A program made the translations under genes and the position numbers. Under the pieces are notes generated by a model. It saw only the letters and a program-made list of their open reading frames with translations. It had not been told where the DNA came from and searched no databases. Of a stretch of 64,000 bases of DNA, positions 40,365-48,887 are shown in pieces. This DNA is from Leucobacter komagatae (lineage in GTDB: Bacteria; Actinomycetota; Actinomycetes; Actinomycetales; Microbacteriaceae): contig NZ_VFON01000001.1 of NCBI RefSeq assembly GCF_006716085.1, forward strand, positions 1,922,001-1,986,000, in the 5' to 3' direction. How positions within the stretch are numbered: the stretch's first letter is position 1; the number at the start of each line of letters is the position of its first letter.

Positions 40365-41399
40365 ATGTCAGCACTGCAGGTTCTTGTCGTCGACGACGAC
40401 CCAGACGTCGCTCTCCTCGTCAAGACACTGCTCGAGCGGCGCGCAGGCGCGACGGTTACGGTCGCCCACAACGCGACGCAGGCGCTCGAACGGGCGCTTG
40501 CGTCGCGGCCCGACGTCGTCGTCACCGACATCGAAATGCCCGGCGCGAGCGGCATCGACCTCCTCACCGACCTCCGGGCCAAGCTGCCGGGCGTCCCGGT
40601 GCTGGTCATGACCGCGCACGTGTCCGTCGACTACGCCGTCTCGGCGCTGCGCGCACAGGCCGACGAGTTCCTCACGAAACCGCTCGACAGCGCACAGCTC
40701 ATCGAGTCGGTCACGCGGCTCGCGGCTGAGGCGCACTCGAGGAAGCCCGAGCGGCCGGCCGAGACCGTGCTCGCCGTCGGGGCGCACCCCGACGATGTCG
40801 AGATCGGCGCGGGCGGTATCCTCGCGGCCCACGCCGCGGCCGGTGACCGGATCACCATCCTCACGCTGTCGCGCGGCGCGCGCGGCGGTGACGCCGACAG
40901 CCGCCAGTACGAGTCGATTGCCGCCGCCGAGCTGCTCGGCGCCCGCCTGTTCTTGAAAGACCTCGTCGACACCGAGATTTCAAGCGGCGGGCAGACCGTG
41001 CGCCTCGTCGAAGAGGTCGTGCGCGAGGTGCAGCCGTCAATCGTGTACACGCACTCCGCACACGACCGGCACCAAGATCACCGCGCGGTGAACGAGGCGA
41101 CCGTCGTCGCGACGCGCTCGGTTCCAACGGTCGCCTGCTATCAGAGCCCGTCGGCGACGATCGACTTCCGCCCGACCCGGTTCGTGCGCATCGACGACTT
41201 CCTCGAGCGAAAGTTCGAGCTGCTCGCGTGCTTCGATTCGCAGACGGCGAGCCGCGACTACCTCGCCCAAGATTTCGTCACCGCGACCGCGCGGTACTGG
41301 ACGAGGTTCGGGGGCGGCAGGGCTGTCGAGCCCCTCGAGATTGTTCGCGAGAGCACGGAGCTCGCGCGAAGCTACGAGCGCCTCAGCCAGGAGAGCTAA
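40365..41399 (+). CDS. Receiver domain - PIG-L deacetylase fusion
   Basis: 344 residues in two domains. Residues 1-120 are a complete response-regulator receiver: acidic pocket D10-D12, phospho-acceptor D55 (VVVTDIEMPG), T83 and K105 (EFLTKPLD). Residues 134-335 are a PIG-L/LmbE-type zinc de-N-acetylase with AHPDDVE (140-146) and the second metal motif HDRHQDHRAV (H236, D238, H239). There is no signal peptide or DNA-binding domain, so phosphorylation should gate a cytoplasmic amidase on an N-acetylated sugar. GGGGGGAGAG before the ATG is a strong ribosome site. First gene of a seven-gene overlapping set. Confidence 0.9.
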   Translation: MSALQVLVVDDDPDVALLVKTLLERRAGATVTVAHNATQALERALASRPDVVVTDIEMPGASGIDLLTDLRAKLPGVPVLVMTAHVSVDYAVSALRAQADEFLTKPLDSAQLIESVTRLAAEAHSRKPERPAETVLAVGAHPDDVEIGAGGILAAHAAAGDRITILTLSRGARGGDADSRQYESIAAAELLGARLFLKDLVDTEISSGGQTVRLVEEVVREVQPSIVYTHSAHDRHQDHRAVNEATVVATRSVPTVACYQSPSATIDFRPTRFVRIDDFLERKFELLACFDSQTASRDYLAQDFVTATARYWTRFGGGRAVEPLEIVRESTELARSYERLSQES

Positions 41400-42388
41400 T
41401 GCCCACACGCGTACTTGTCACCGGGGCGGGTGGGCCCGCGGGCGTCGCCGTCATCAGGTCGCTGCTGCGTCGCCCAGACCTTGAGGTCTACGCCGCAGAC
41501 ATGGACGGCTGGGCGAGCGGACTCTACCTCGTGCCCGCGTCCCAGCGCCGCCTCGTGCCGCCCGGGCGCGACGCCGGGTTCGTTCCCGCCCTCGCCGAGC
41601 TGGTCGCGGCTGACGGGCTTGACCTTGTGATCTCCACGGTTGATGTTGAACTCGAGGCCGTCGCCGACCGCCGCGGGGAGCTCGCGCCAGCCGTGCTCGC
41701 CGCGCCGAGCTCCGACACGCTTCGGGTGTGCCTCGACAAGCTCGCGCTCGCCGAGCGCTGCGCAGACACCGGCAGGGCGCCACGCACGGTTCTCGCGGGC
41801 CCAGAGGCGCTCGCGATCGAGTGGGAGTTCCCCGCGTTCGCGAAGCCGCGCCAGGGCGCCGGGAGTCGCGGGATCCGCCTCGTGCCAGACCGCGCGGCCC
41901 TCGAAGCGCTGCCCACCGACGAGGGGCTCATCGTGCAGGATCTCCTGCCGGGCGACGAGTACTCCGTCGACGTCATCGCCGACGCGTCAGGGAACGTCGT
42001 CGCCGCCGTGCCGCGTACGCGCGCCCGCGTCGACTCGGGCGTCGCGATCGCCGGGCGCACCGTGCACGACCCTGAACTCGAGGAGACCGCAGCCGCTGTC
42101 GCCCGCGCGATCGGGCTCACCGGCGTCGCGAACGTGCAGCTGCGTCGCGACCGCTCAGGCCGCGCCATGCTGCTCGAGGTCAACCCGCGCTTTCCCGGCG
42201 CGCTTCCCCTCACGATTTCCGCCGGCGTCGACATCCCGTCGCTCGTCGTCGACCTCTTCCTCGGCCGCGAGCTGCCCGCCCGCGTCGAGTTCCGTGAGGT
42301 CGCGGCCGTCAGGTTCCTCGAAGACATCGTCGTCGAGGTGCACGAGGTCCTCGAGTCAGCTCACGCCGGCCACCAGGACGAATCGTGA
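41399..42388 (+). CDS. ATP-grasp ligase (CarB/PylC-like)
   Basis: 329 residues. An N-terminal Rossmann-like domain (RVLVTGAGGPAGVAVIRSLL) is followed by an ATP-grasp fold: a lysine in CLDKLALAERC, the phosphate loop PAFAKPRQGAGSRGIRLV, the adenine-site QDLLPGDEYSVDVI and the metal-binding MLLEVNPRFPG. Such enzymes join a carboxylate to an amine, or carboxylate a substrate, at the cost of ATP. An obvious hypothesis is that the amine exposed by the PIG-L enzyme, or a product of it, is the acceptor. Its ATG overlaps the previous stop (TAATG). Confidence 0.85.
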   Translation: MPTRVLVTGAGGPAGVAVIRSLLRRPDLEVYAADMDGWASGLYLVPASQRRLVPPGRDAGFVPALAELVAADGLDLVISTVDVELEAVADRRGELAPAVLAAPSSDTLRVCLDKLALAERCADTGRAPRTVLAGPEALAIEWEFPAFAKPRQGAGSRGIRLVPDRAALEALPTDEGLIVQDLLPGDEYSVDVIADASGNVVAAVPRTRARVDSGVAIAGRTVHDPELEETAAAVARAIGLTGVANVQLRRDRSGRAMLLEVNPRFPGALPLTISAGVDIPSLVVDLFLGRELPARVEFREVAAVRFLEDIVVEVHEVLESAHAGHQDES

Positions 42389-43140
42389 TGGCCACGCCGC
42401 TCGGCCACCCGATCCTGCGCGGCGACTTTCACGTCCACTCGACGTTTTCAGATGACGCGCGCTCGACGCTCACCGAGAACGTCGCGGCCGCGCACGCCGC
42501 GGGCCTCCAGGCGGTGCGGCTCGTCGACCACGTGCGCGCGAGCACGCCCTGGGTGCCGGAGTACCTCGCTGCGGTGCGCGCGCTCGAGGTTCCCGCGGGC
42601 CTCACGGTGCTCACCGGCGTCGAGGCGAAGATTCTCGACGCCTCGGGCGCGCTCGACGTTCCGCCGCTTCCCGCCGGCATCGACAGGATCCTGATGGCCG
42701 ACCACCAGTTCCCGACGGCCGACGGCCCGCTCGGGCCGACTGCCGTGCGCGAGCGCATCGCCGCGGGCTGGGGGGCGGCGGACGTGCTCGACACGCTCAT
42801 CGGCGCGACGATCGCGGCGATGGAGACGCACCCGGGCAACCAGCTCGCGCACTGCTTCTCCATCCTCCCGAAGGTCGGGCTGAGCGAGGCAGACCTCACC
42901 GACGAGCACCTCGGCGCGTGGGCCGCAGCTGCCGCCGCGAGCGACACCCAGGTGGAGGTCAACGAAAAGTGGGGCTGCCCCGATCAGCGCTCACTCGTCG
43001 CGCTGAAAGCCGCGGGCGCGACCATCGTGGCGTCGACAGACAGCCACGATGCCGCAGATGTCGGCCGCTACGCGCGGGTCCGCGACCTGCTCTCCGCCGC
43101 AGCGGTTGCGGAGCACGCCGGGAAGCCGGGCGCCAAGTGA
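42385..43140 (+). CDS. PHP-domain metal-dependent hydrolase
   Basis: 251 residues with the full set of PHP metal ligands: DFHVHSTFSDDA (H16, H18), a His in VRLVDHV, Glu in LTGVEAKI, His in LMADHQF and METHPGN, and ASTDSHDA near the C-terminus. PHP proteins are phosphoesterases (histidinol phosphatase, polymerase proofreading domains); this one stands alone, so a sugar- or metabolite-phosphate is the likely substrate. Start is GTG, or the ATG directly after it, both overlapping the ATP-grasp stop. Confidence 0.85.
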   Translation: MMATPLGHPILRGDFHVHSTFSDDARSTLTENVAAAHAAGLQAVRLVDHVRASTPWVPEYLAAVRALEVPAGLTVLTGVEAKILDASGALDVPPLPAGIDRILMADHQFPTADGPLGPTAVRERIAAGWGAADVLDTLIGATIAAMETHPGNQLAHCFSILPKVGLSEADLTDEHLGAWAAAAAASDTQVEVNEKWGCPDQRSLVALKAAGATIVASTDSHDAADVGRYARVRDLLSAAAVAEHAGKPGAK

Positions 43141-44615
43141 ACGGGTTCCAGGTCGCCCTCGCCGTCTTCCTGCTCGTCTGCGTGCTGGTTGGCACGCTGC
43201 CGGTCTTCAACACGGCCTTCCAGTTCCTCGTGCTGCCGTTCCACGCGGTGAAGAACCACTACCGTCGCGCCGCGCACTTCACGCCGAACGTGGCCGTAAT
43301 CGTGCCCGCCTGGAACGAGGGCCTCGTCATCGGCGCCTCGATCGACAGACTCCTCAGCCTCGACTACCCCGCCGACAAGCTCAGAGTCTTCGTCGTCGAC
43401 GACGCGTCTACCGACAATACCCCCGATGTCGTGCTCGCCCGGGCGGCGGCGCACCCCCGCCGGGTCGTGCACCTGCGACGCGAGGTCGGCGGCGAGGGCA
43501 AGGCCCACACCCTGAACCACGGCATCTCACAGGTGCTCGCCGACACGTGGGCCGAGGCCGTGCTCATCATGGACGCCGACGTTATCTTCGCGCACGACTC
43601 GCTCCGAAAGCTCACACGACACCTCGCCGACGAGCGCGTCGGGGCGGTCACCGCCTATATTGCGGAGGGCTCCGCTGACCGGAACTACCTCACCCGGTTC
43701 ATCGGGATCGAGTACGTCATCGCGCAGCTCGCCGCGAGGCGCGCGCAGAACGTGCTCGGCGCGATCGCCTGTCTCGCGGGCGGCGCGCAGCTGCACTCGC
43801 GCGAGAATCTCCTGGCGATCGGCGGGCGGATCCCGACGGGCACGCTCGCAGAAGACACGATGACAACGTTTGAGAGCCAGCTCGCGGGCCGCAAGATGGT
43901 GTTTGAGCCACACGCAGTCGTGCTCGCGGAAGAGCCGCGGAGCGTCGACGCGCTCTGGAAGCAGCGCCTGCGCTGGGCACGCGGCAACGTGCAACTCACC
44001 TCGATCTACCGCAAGCTGTGGTTCCGCCCGAGCCGAGCCCACAAGCTCGGAAGCGTGCCGTTCGGCGTCGCGTGGTTCAGCATTCTGCTGCTCCCCGCGT
44101 TCTTGCTGCTCTCCTCGGCGGCGCTCTTCGCGCTCCTCTTACTGCACAGCGAAGTCGCCGAGTCAGTGTTCAAATTCATGTGGATTATCGCGGCCTGCAC
44201 CTACATATACTCGATCCTCTTCACCGTGCAGCTTGACCCCCGAACGGCGGCGCGCTCGTGGCGTGAGGCGCTGCTGTTTCCCGGGCTCGGTGCCATGATC
44301 GTGATGGCCGTCGCGCTCTTTCCCGGCGTCACCGACGCCGCGCTCACCGAGTGGTTCGGCAGGCTCACTGCAGGGGACCGATTTGTGTACTCGAGCATTC
44401 TGTATCTGTGGGGCCCGATCTCCATGCTGGGGGCGTGGCTCGCCCGCTGGGTTGAGCGGTTCCGCGGCGGCCGGTTTGTCGCCGGTCTCCTGATTTACGT
44501 CTGCGGCTATGGATCGCTGCTGTGTGCGATTACTGTTGATTCCTACATCAAGGAATGGCGCCAGGCAGACGCTTCTTGGGTGAAGACCGAGAAGGTAGGA
44601 AGGGTCGTTTCATGA
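43137..44615 (+). CDS. Processive family-2 glycosyltransferase, membrane-bound
   Basis: 492 residues. One N-terminal helix (about 3-22), then a GT2 catalytic domain with VVDDASTDN, IMDADVIF, the EDT of GTLAEDTMTTF and the QRLRWARGN motif of processive synthases, then about five C-terminal helices. This is the pattern of PgaC/IcaA (poly-N-acetylglucosamine), hyaluronan and cellulose synthases, which extrude a polymer while making it. Next to a de-N-acetylase gene, a GlcNAc-type product is plausible but unproven. GTG start overlaps the PHP stop by four bases. Confidence 0.88.
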   Translation: MNGFQVALAVFLLVCVLVGTLPVFNTAFQFLVLPFHAVKNHYRRAAHFTPNVAVIVPAWNEGLVIGASIDRLLSLDYPADKLRVFVVDDASTDNTPDVVLARAAAHPRRVVHLRREVGGEGKAHTLNHGISQVLADTWAEAVLIMDADVIFAHDSLRKLTRHLADERVGAVTAYIAEGSADRNYLTRFIGIEYVIAQLAARRAQNVLGAIACLAGGAQLHSRENLLAIGGRIPTGTLAEDTMTTFESQLAGRKMVFEPHAVVLAEEPRSVDALWKQRLRWARGNVQLTSIYRKLWFRPSRAHKLGSVPFGVAWFSILLLPAFLLLSSAALFALLLLHSEVAESVFKFMWIIAACTYIYSILFTVQLDPRTAARSWREALLFPGLGAMIVMAVALFPGVTDAALTEWFGRLTAGDRFVYSSILYLWGPISMLGAWLARWVERFRGGRFVAGLLIYVCGYGSLLCAITVDSYIKEWRQADASWVKTEKVGRVVS

Positions 44616-44743
44616 GCAAGCACTCCGCAGAGGATGAGATTCGCCGCGACGCGCGGCGCGAGCTGTGGCTCATTCCGCAGGCGCTCATTGCGCTCGTTGT
44701 TGTCGCCGCCGTGGTGATCGTGCGAGAGCTGCTGCTCCGATGA
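44612..44743 (+). CDS. 43-residue single-helix membrane protein
   Basis: A charged N-terminus (EDEIRRDARRELW) is followed by one hydrophobic helix (about residues 20-38, IPQALIALVVVAAVVIV) and a short basic end. Both ends overlap neighbours: ATGA with the glycosyltransferase stop and again with the receiver start, so it is translated as part of the chain and is not a chance frame. A subunit role for the glycosyltransferase, comparable to small PgaD-like partners, is an inference; no family is recognised. Confidence 0.75.
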   Translation: MSKHSAEDEIRRDARRELWLIPQALIALVVVAAVVIVRELLLR

Positions 44744-45087
44744 CCGCCCGCCCACTCGCACTCACCGTTGAGGACAACGAAGAGCAGTCTGCACTGCTCC
44801 GCCTCATGCTTGAGCGCGAAGGTTACGACGTGTTCTCCGCGGCCGATACTGAAAGCGCCGTCGCCGCGTTCGCCGCTATCTCCCCCGCGCTCGCTGTCAT
44901 TGACCTTAGGCTTCCCGGCCTCACTGGCGTTGAGTGTGTCAGCCTCGTGCGCGAGAGGTTTCCCGACTGCAGGATCGTCGTGAGCTCAGTGCTTGACGAG
45001 GAGGAGTACCCACACGCCGACGCCTCGCTGCCGAAACCGTTCACGAGCGCCGTGCTCCACGAGCTGCTCGAGGGGCTCGCCGCCTGA
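44740..45087 (+). CDS. Stand-alone response-regulator receiver
   Basis: 115 residues, receiver only: E11-D12 acidic pair, phospho-acceptor D55 (LAVIDLRLPG), S82/S83 at the Thr position and K99 (SLPKPFTS). With no output domain it may shuttle phosphate between the adjacent kinase and the receiver-PIG-L protein, or act by protein contact. Start overlaps the small membrane gene by four bases and its stop overlaps the kinase start by one. Confidence 0.92.
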   Translation: MTARPLALTVEDNEEQSALLRLMLEREGYDVFSAADTESAVAAFAAISPALAVIDLRLPGLTGVECVSLVRERFPDCRIVVSSVLDEEEYPHADASLPKPFTSAVLHELLEGLAA

Positions 45088-46844
45088 TGGATAGCCGCGA
45101 GGTGCGCTGGTACCGCAACTTTGACCAGCCGAGTCCCCTGCTCAAACAGGCGCCGGCGGTCGTCGCGTTCGCGCTCGCCCTGGCGGTCATGTTTCTCGTG
45201 CCGGGGCTCCCCCCGATCGACACCCTTCCCATGCTGGTCGCGGGCGCGCTCATCGCAGTCGCGACCGTGTTCGCCGCCGTGCTCACGGTGCGCGGCCACC
45301 TGCAGGGGTCCCTCGTCCTCCTCATCCCGATAGTCGACTTTGTCGCGTTCGCGTTCTTCCGCGCCGCGACGGGCGCCGGCCAGTCGCTCTTCGCGACGCT
45401 CGTTCTCATCCCGATCGCCTGGCTCGCTACGGCCCCCGGCGTCAGGCAGGTCGCCGCGGTGTTCGTCATGAGCGCCGCGATGGTCTTCATCCCGTACCTG
45501 CGAAACCCGCCCGAGACCAGCGCCGACCTGCTGCGCGGCGTCATCGTCCCGCTCATCTACGCCGCGGTCGCCGCGGTCATCAACGAGCTGTCGCGCCAGC
45601 AGCGCGCACGCATCGAACAGGCCGAGCGGCTCGCCGCCGAACGCACCGTCGCGCTCAGGGAGAACGAGGCGATGCTCGCGCAGCTCAGGGAAAGCGAGGC
45701 GCGATACCGAACCCTGCTCGAATCGCACGAGAGCCTGTGGGCCGCGATCACCGCGCAGGCCGTCATCGCGACCGACTGCGACGGCGTCGTGAGCGCCTGG
45801 AACCCCGGCGCAGAACGGATGCTCGGCGTCTCCGAGGCCGACGCGGTCAACCACGTGACGATTGAGCGTTTCCTTCCGCCCGCCGCCCTATCGGCCCTCG
45901 CGGGAACGCCCGCGAGCGTCACGGCCAGCGGGACCCGGGCGCTGTTCGAACTCGCGAACTCCGGCGAAACGCTCGACGAAGAGCTCGAGATTCGCACCGC
46001 GACGGGCGCCCGCCTGCCCGCGCGCATTACGGTCACTCGCCGCAACGACGGCGCGGGTAATCAGCAGGGCTACCTGCTCGTCGTCACCGACGAGACCAGG
46101 CAGGCGGAGGTAGCGCGGATGAAAGATCAGTTCGTCGGGATGATCTCGCACGAGCTACGGACCCCGCTCAGCGCGATCATCGGCTTTCTCGACCTGCTGC
46201 GCAACGACCCCGAGCAGCCCCTCACCGAGCAGCAGGTCGACTTCGTCGACATCATCGAGCGCAACGCGCAGCGCCTACTCGCGCTCGTCGGCGACCTGCT
46301 CTTCACCGCGCAGGTCGAGTCCGGGCGCTTCCCCATCACGCCCCACCACCTCGACATCTACACGAGCCTGCGCCTCGCCGCCGAGTCCGCGCGGCCCGGA
46401 GCGGAGCGCGAGAGCGTCGCACTCGAGCTCGCGGTCCCCGAGGAACCGCTCATCATCCTTGCCGACGGGGGCAGGATCGGCCAGGCCCTCGACAACCTCA
46501 TCTCGAACGCGGTGAAGTTCACCCCGCCAGGGGGCCGCGTCACGGTGTCTGGCCGCCTCACCGACGGCAGCGTTGTGCTGAGCGTCAGCGACACCGGCAT
46601 CGGCATCCCCGCCGCTGAGCAGGCCGACCTGTTCAGCAGGTTTTTCCGAGCGTCAACGGCGACGCAGAATGCGATCCCTGGCGTGGGCCTTGGCCTGAAC
46701 ATCACCCAGGCAATCGCCGTCGCGCACGGCGGCAGCATATCGGTGTCAAGCGTCGAGGGCGAGGGCACCACCTTCGAGCTGAGGCTGCCCCTCGCGCCGC
46801 CGACGCAGGCGGTTCCCGTCGTCCCCGAGAGTTCGGCCGCCTGA
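45087..46844 (+). CDS. Membrane PAS sensor histidine kinase
   Basis: 585 residues. About five to six N-terminal helices (residues 20-170) resemble an integral-membrane sensor rather than a periplasmic loop. A coiled coil (about 170-210) leads to a PAS domain (about 212-340, with ITAQAVIATDCDGVVSAWNP), then HisKA with H355 in FVGMISHELRTPLSAIIGF and HATPase with NLISNAVKFTPPGG, SDTGIGIP and GVGLGLNIT. It closes the seven-gene set and presumably phosphorylates one or both receivers encoded with it. The ligand is unknown. Confidence 0.93.
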   Translation: MDSREVRWYRNFDQPSPLLKQAPAVVAFALALAVMFLVPGLPPIDTLPMLVAGALIAVATVFAAVLTVRGHLQGSLVLLIPIVDFVAFAFFRAATGAGQSLFATLVLIPIAWLATAPGVRQVAAVFVMSAAMVFIPYLRNPPETSADLLRGVIVPLIYAAVAAVINELSRQQRARIEQAERLAAERTVALRENEAMLAQLRESEARYRTLLESHESLWAAITAQAVIATDCDGVVSAWNPGAERMLGVSEADAVNHVTIERFLPPAALSALAGTPASVTASGTRALFELANSGETLDEELEIRTATGARLPARITVTRRNDGAGNQQGYLLVVTDETRQAEVARMKDQFVGMISHELRTPLSAIIGFLDLLRNDPEQPLTEQQVDFVDIIERNAQRLLALVGDLLFTAQVESGRFPITPHHLDIYTSLRLAAESARPGAERESVALELAVPEEPLIILADGGRIGQALDNLISNAVKFTPPGGRVTVSGRLTDGSVVLSVSDTGIGIPAAEQADLFSRFFRASTATQNAIPGVGLGLNITQAIAVAHGGSISVSSVEGEGTTFELRLPLAPPTQAVPVVPESSAA

Positions 46845-46917
46845 CGGCGGGCGGCGGGCGTTCGCCCGTAGCATTCACCTCCCCACGCGCTGCTCCGGCG
46901 CGCTATGCTGATGGGGT

Positions 46918-47060
46918 GTTCCGGGGTCGGTGGGATTCCGAACCGGCGGTGAAAGTCCGCGACCTCCGCATTCGCGGGGCTGAATCGGTGAAATTCCGAT
47001 ACCGACGGTGATGTGTGGGGCGGTTGCCCGCGCACAAGTCCGGATAGGAGGAACGCGGGT
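46918..47060 (+). ncRNA. FMN riboswitch (RFN element)
   Basis: The conserved core is plain: GGATTCCGAACCGGCGGTGA, AAAGTCCGCGACC, GGTGAAATTCCGATACCGAC and AGTCCGGATAGGAGGAA. It is followed by a stem (AGAGGCG/CGCCTC region) before the ribD start, which could act as the expression platform. FMN binding should reduce expression of the riboflavin operon. Confidence 0.95.
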
Positions 47061-47112
47061 GTAAGAGGCGACGCCTCGTGCACCCCACACCCGGGCACCC
47101 GAAAGGGATCGA

Positions 47113-47592
47113 ATGCCTGCCGCGCACGCACTCTCACCAGAGGTGATCGAGTCAGCTATGCGCCGTGGCCTGCAGCTTGCCGAGCGCGGGCCAGCGCTGA
47201 ACGCGAACCCCCAGGTCGGCTGCGTCATCCTCGACGAGACCGGCGCGGCCGTCGCAGAGGGCTGGCACGAGGGCGCCGGTACCCCTCACGCCGAGGTCAT
47301 GGCGATCGCTGCCCTCCCCCGCGACACCGACGCGTCACGGCTCACCGCCGTCGTCACCCTCGAGCCGTGCAACCACACCGGCCGAACAGGCCCCTGCGCG
47401 CAGGCGCTCATCGCCCGCGGCATCGGGGCGGTCGCATTCGGGCTATCTGACCCGGGGGCAGCGTCGAGCGGCGGCGGCGAGACCCTCCGCGCGGCGGGAA
47501 TCACGGTCACCGGCGGCGTTCTCGCCGCCGAGGTCCGCGAGTTCCTCGCGCCCTGGCTCACGAGGCAGGCGGAGGCAACACGTGACGACTAG
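47113..47592 (+). CDS. ribD: RibD deaminase domain (separate frame)
   Basis: 159 residues, only the N-terminal half of bifunctional RibD: the zinc deaminase with TPHAEVMAI (His, Glu) and TLEPCNHTGRTGPC (two Cys). It deaminates the pyrimidine intermediate of riboflavin synthesis. In most bacteria this domain continues straight into the reductase; here it ends at TRDD-stop just where the reductase begins in the +1 frame. AAAGGGAT precedes the ATG, downstream of the FMN riboswitch. Confidence 0.9.
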   Translation: MPAAHALSPEVIESAMRRGLQLAERGPALNANPQVGCVILDETGAAVAEGWHEGAGTPHAEVMAIAALPRDTDASRLTAVVTLEPCNHTGRTGPCAQALIARGIGAVAFGLSDPGAASSGGGETLRAAGITVTGGVLAAEVREFLAPWLTRQAEATRDD

Positions 47593-48217
47593 ACCCAAAA
47601 TCACGGTGAAGTGGGCGCAGACGCTTGACGGGCGCGCCGCGGCCGCCGACGGCTCGAGCCAGTGGATCACGGGCCCTGACGCGCGCGCCGACGTGCACCG
47701 GCGCCGCGCGGCGGCTGACGCGATCCTCGTGGGAACGGGGACGCTCATCGCAGACGATCCGTCGCTCACGGCTCGGGATCCTGAGGGCGCACTGCTCGTC
47801 CCGGCGAGCGCGCAACCCGTGCCCGTCATCATCGGCGCGCGCGCGATCCCGGCGGGCGCCAAGGTGCTTCATCACCCCGCGCTCGGAGCGCGGTTCCCGC
47901 ACCCGATCCGCTGCTCTGGCGCCGACCTCGCGGCGGATATGGAGGAGCTCGGCGCCCTCGGGATCCGGAGCGTGTTCGTCGAGGGCGGCCCCCACATTGT
48001 GAGTTCGCTCCTGCGGCTCGGTCTCGTCGACGAGCTGCTTGTGTACGTCGCGCCCGCGCTGCTCGGCGGCCCGCGCCTCGCGGTCGGCGACCTCGGCATC
48101 GAGTCGATGGCGTGCATCGAGCGGCTGTCGTTCACCCGCACCGAGCATCTCGGCCCAGACATTCTCATCACCGCAACCCCCGTACGCACCGCGCCCGACC
48201 AGAAGGAGACCCGCTAG
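47582..48217 (+). CDS. RibD-type reductase domain (separate frame)
   Basis: 211 residues matching the C-terminal half of RibD (5-amino-6-(5-phosphoribosylamino)uracil reductase): VKWAQTLDGRAAAADGSS, VGTGTLIADDPSLTARDP and SVFVEGGPHIVSSLL (NADPH site). A GTG start lies 11 bases before the end of the deaminase frame. Either the genes are truly separate and coupled, or a one-base shift splits an ancestral fusion. No strong ribosome site is seen before the GTG. Confidence 0.88.
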   Translation: MTTRPKITVKWAQTLDGRAAAADGSSQWITGPDARADVHRRRAAADAILVGTGTLIADDPSLTARDPEGALLVPASAQPVPVIIGARAIPAGAKVLHHPALGARFPHPIRCSGADLAADMEELGALGIRSVFVEGGPHIVSSLLRLGLVDELLVYVAPALLGGPRLAVGDLGIESMACIERLSFTRTEHLGPDILITATPVRTAPDQKETR

Positions 48218-48846
48218 TGTTCACCGGACTCATCGAAGAAATCGGCGAGATCATCGCCATTGAGCCGCTCGGCGACTCCCTCCGCCTCACCGTTGCTGGG
48301 CCGCTCGTCACGAGCGACGCGACACACGGCGCCTCGATCGCGGTGTCGGGCGTCTGCCTCACCGTCGTCGAGCAGGGCACCGACTCGCGCGGGCGCGGCA
48401 CGTTCAGCGCCGACGTCATGGCGCAGTCGATCAAGATGTCGACGCTCGGCGACCTCGCGGTCGGGAGCGCCGTGAACCTCGAGCGCGCCGCCCGCCTCGA
48501 CACCCGCTTGGGCGGCCACATCGTGCAGGGCCACGTCGACGGCACGGCTACCCTGCTCACGCTCGCGGACGGCGACGCCTGGCGCACGCTCCGCTTCGCG
48601 ATCTCGAGCGAGCTCGCGCCGCTGCTCGTCGACAAGGGCTCGGTGACGCTGTCAGGGACGTCGCTCACGGTGTCAGCCATCTCGCCAGCCAATGAGGCCG
48701 AGCAGTGGTTCGAGGTCTCCCTCATCCCCGAGACGCTCGAGGCGACAACACTCGGGGCGCTGCGCCCCGGTGACCGCGTCAACGTCGAGACTGACCTCAT
48801 CGCCCGCCACGTCGAGCGTATGCTCAGCTTCAAGACGAACGCCTAG
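48217..48846 (+). CDS. ribE: Riboflavin synthase alpha subunit
   Basis: 209 residues made of two homologous lumazine-binding halves, beginning VFTGLIEEIGE and with GGHIVQGHVDGTA in the second part. It converts two molecules of dimethylribityllumazine into riboflavin. GTG start with AGAAGGAGA upstream; its first base is the last base of the reductase stop. Confidence 0.95.
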   Translation: MFTGLIEEIGEIIAIEPLGDSLRLTVAGPLVTSDATHGASIAVSGVCLTVVEQGTDSRGRGTFSADVMAQSIKMSTLGDLAVGSAVNLERAARLDTRLGGHIVQGHVDGTATLLTLADGDAWRTLRFAISSELAPLLVDKGSVTLSGTSLTVSAISPANEAEQWFEVSLIPETLEATTLGALRPGDRVNVETDLIARHVERMLSFKTNA

Positions 48847-48887
48847 TCGCGGCCTCCACGATTCACACACACCCCAAAGGACATCGA

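Noticed and set aside
40365..46844. Reading the seven-gene cluster as mycothiol biosynthesis because of its PIG-L (MshB-like) enzyme
   Set aside because: MshA- and MshC-like genes are absent and the GT2 is a processive membrane synthase, unlike MshA (GT4).
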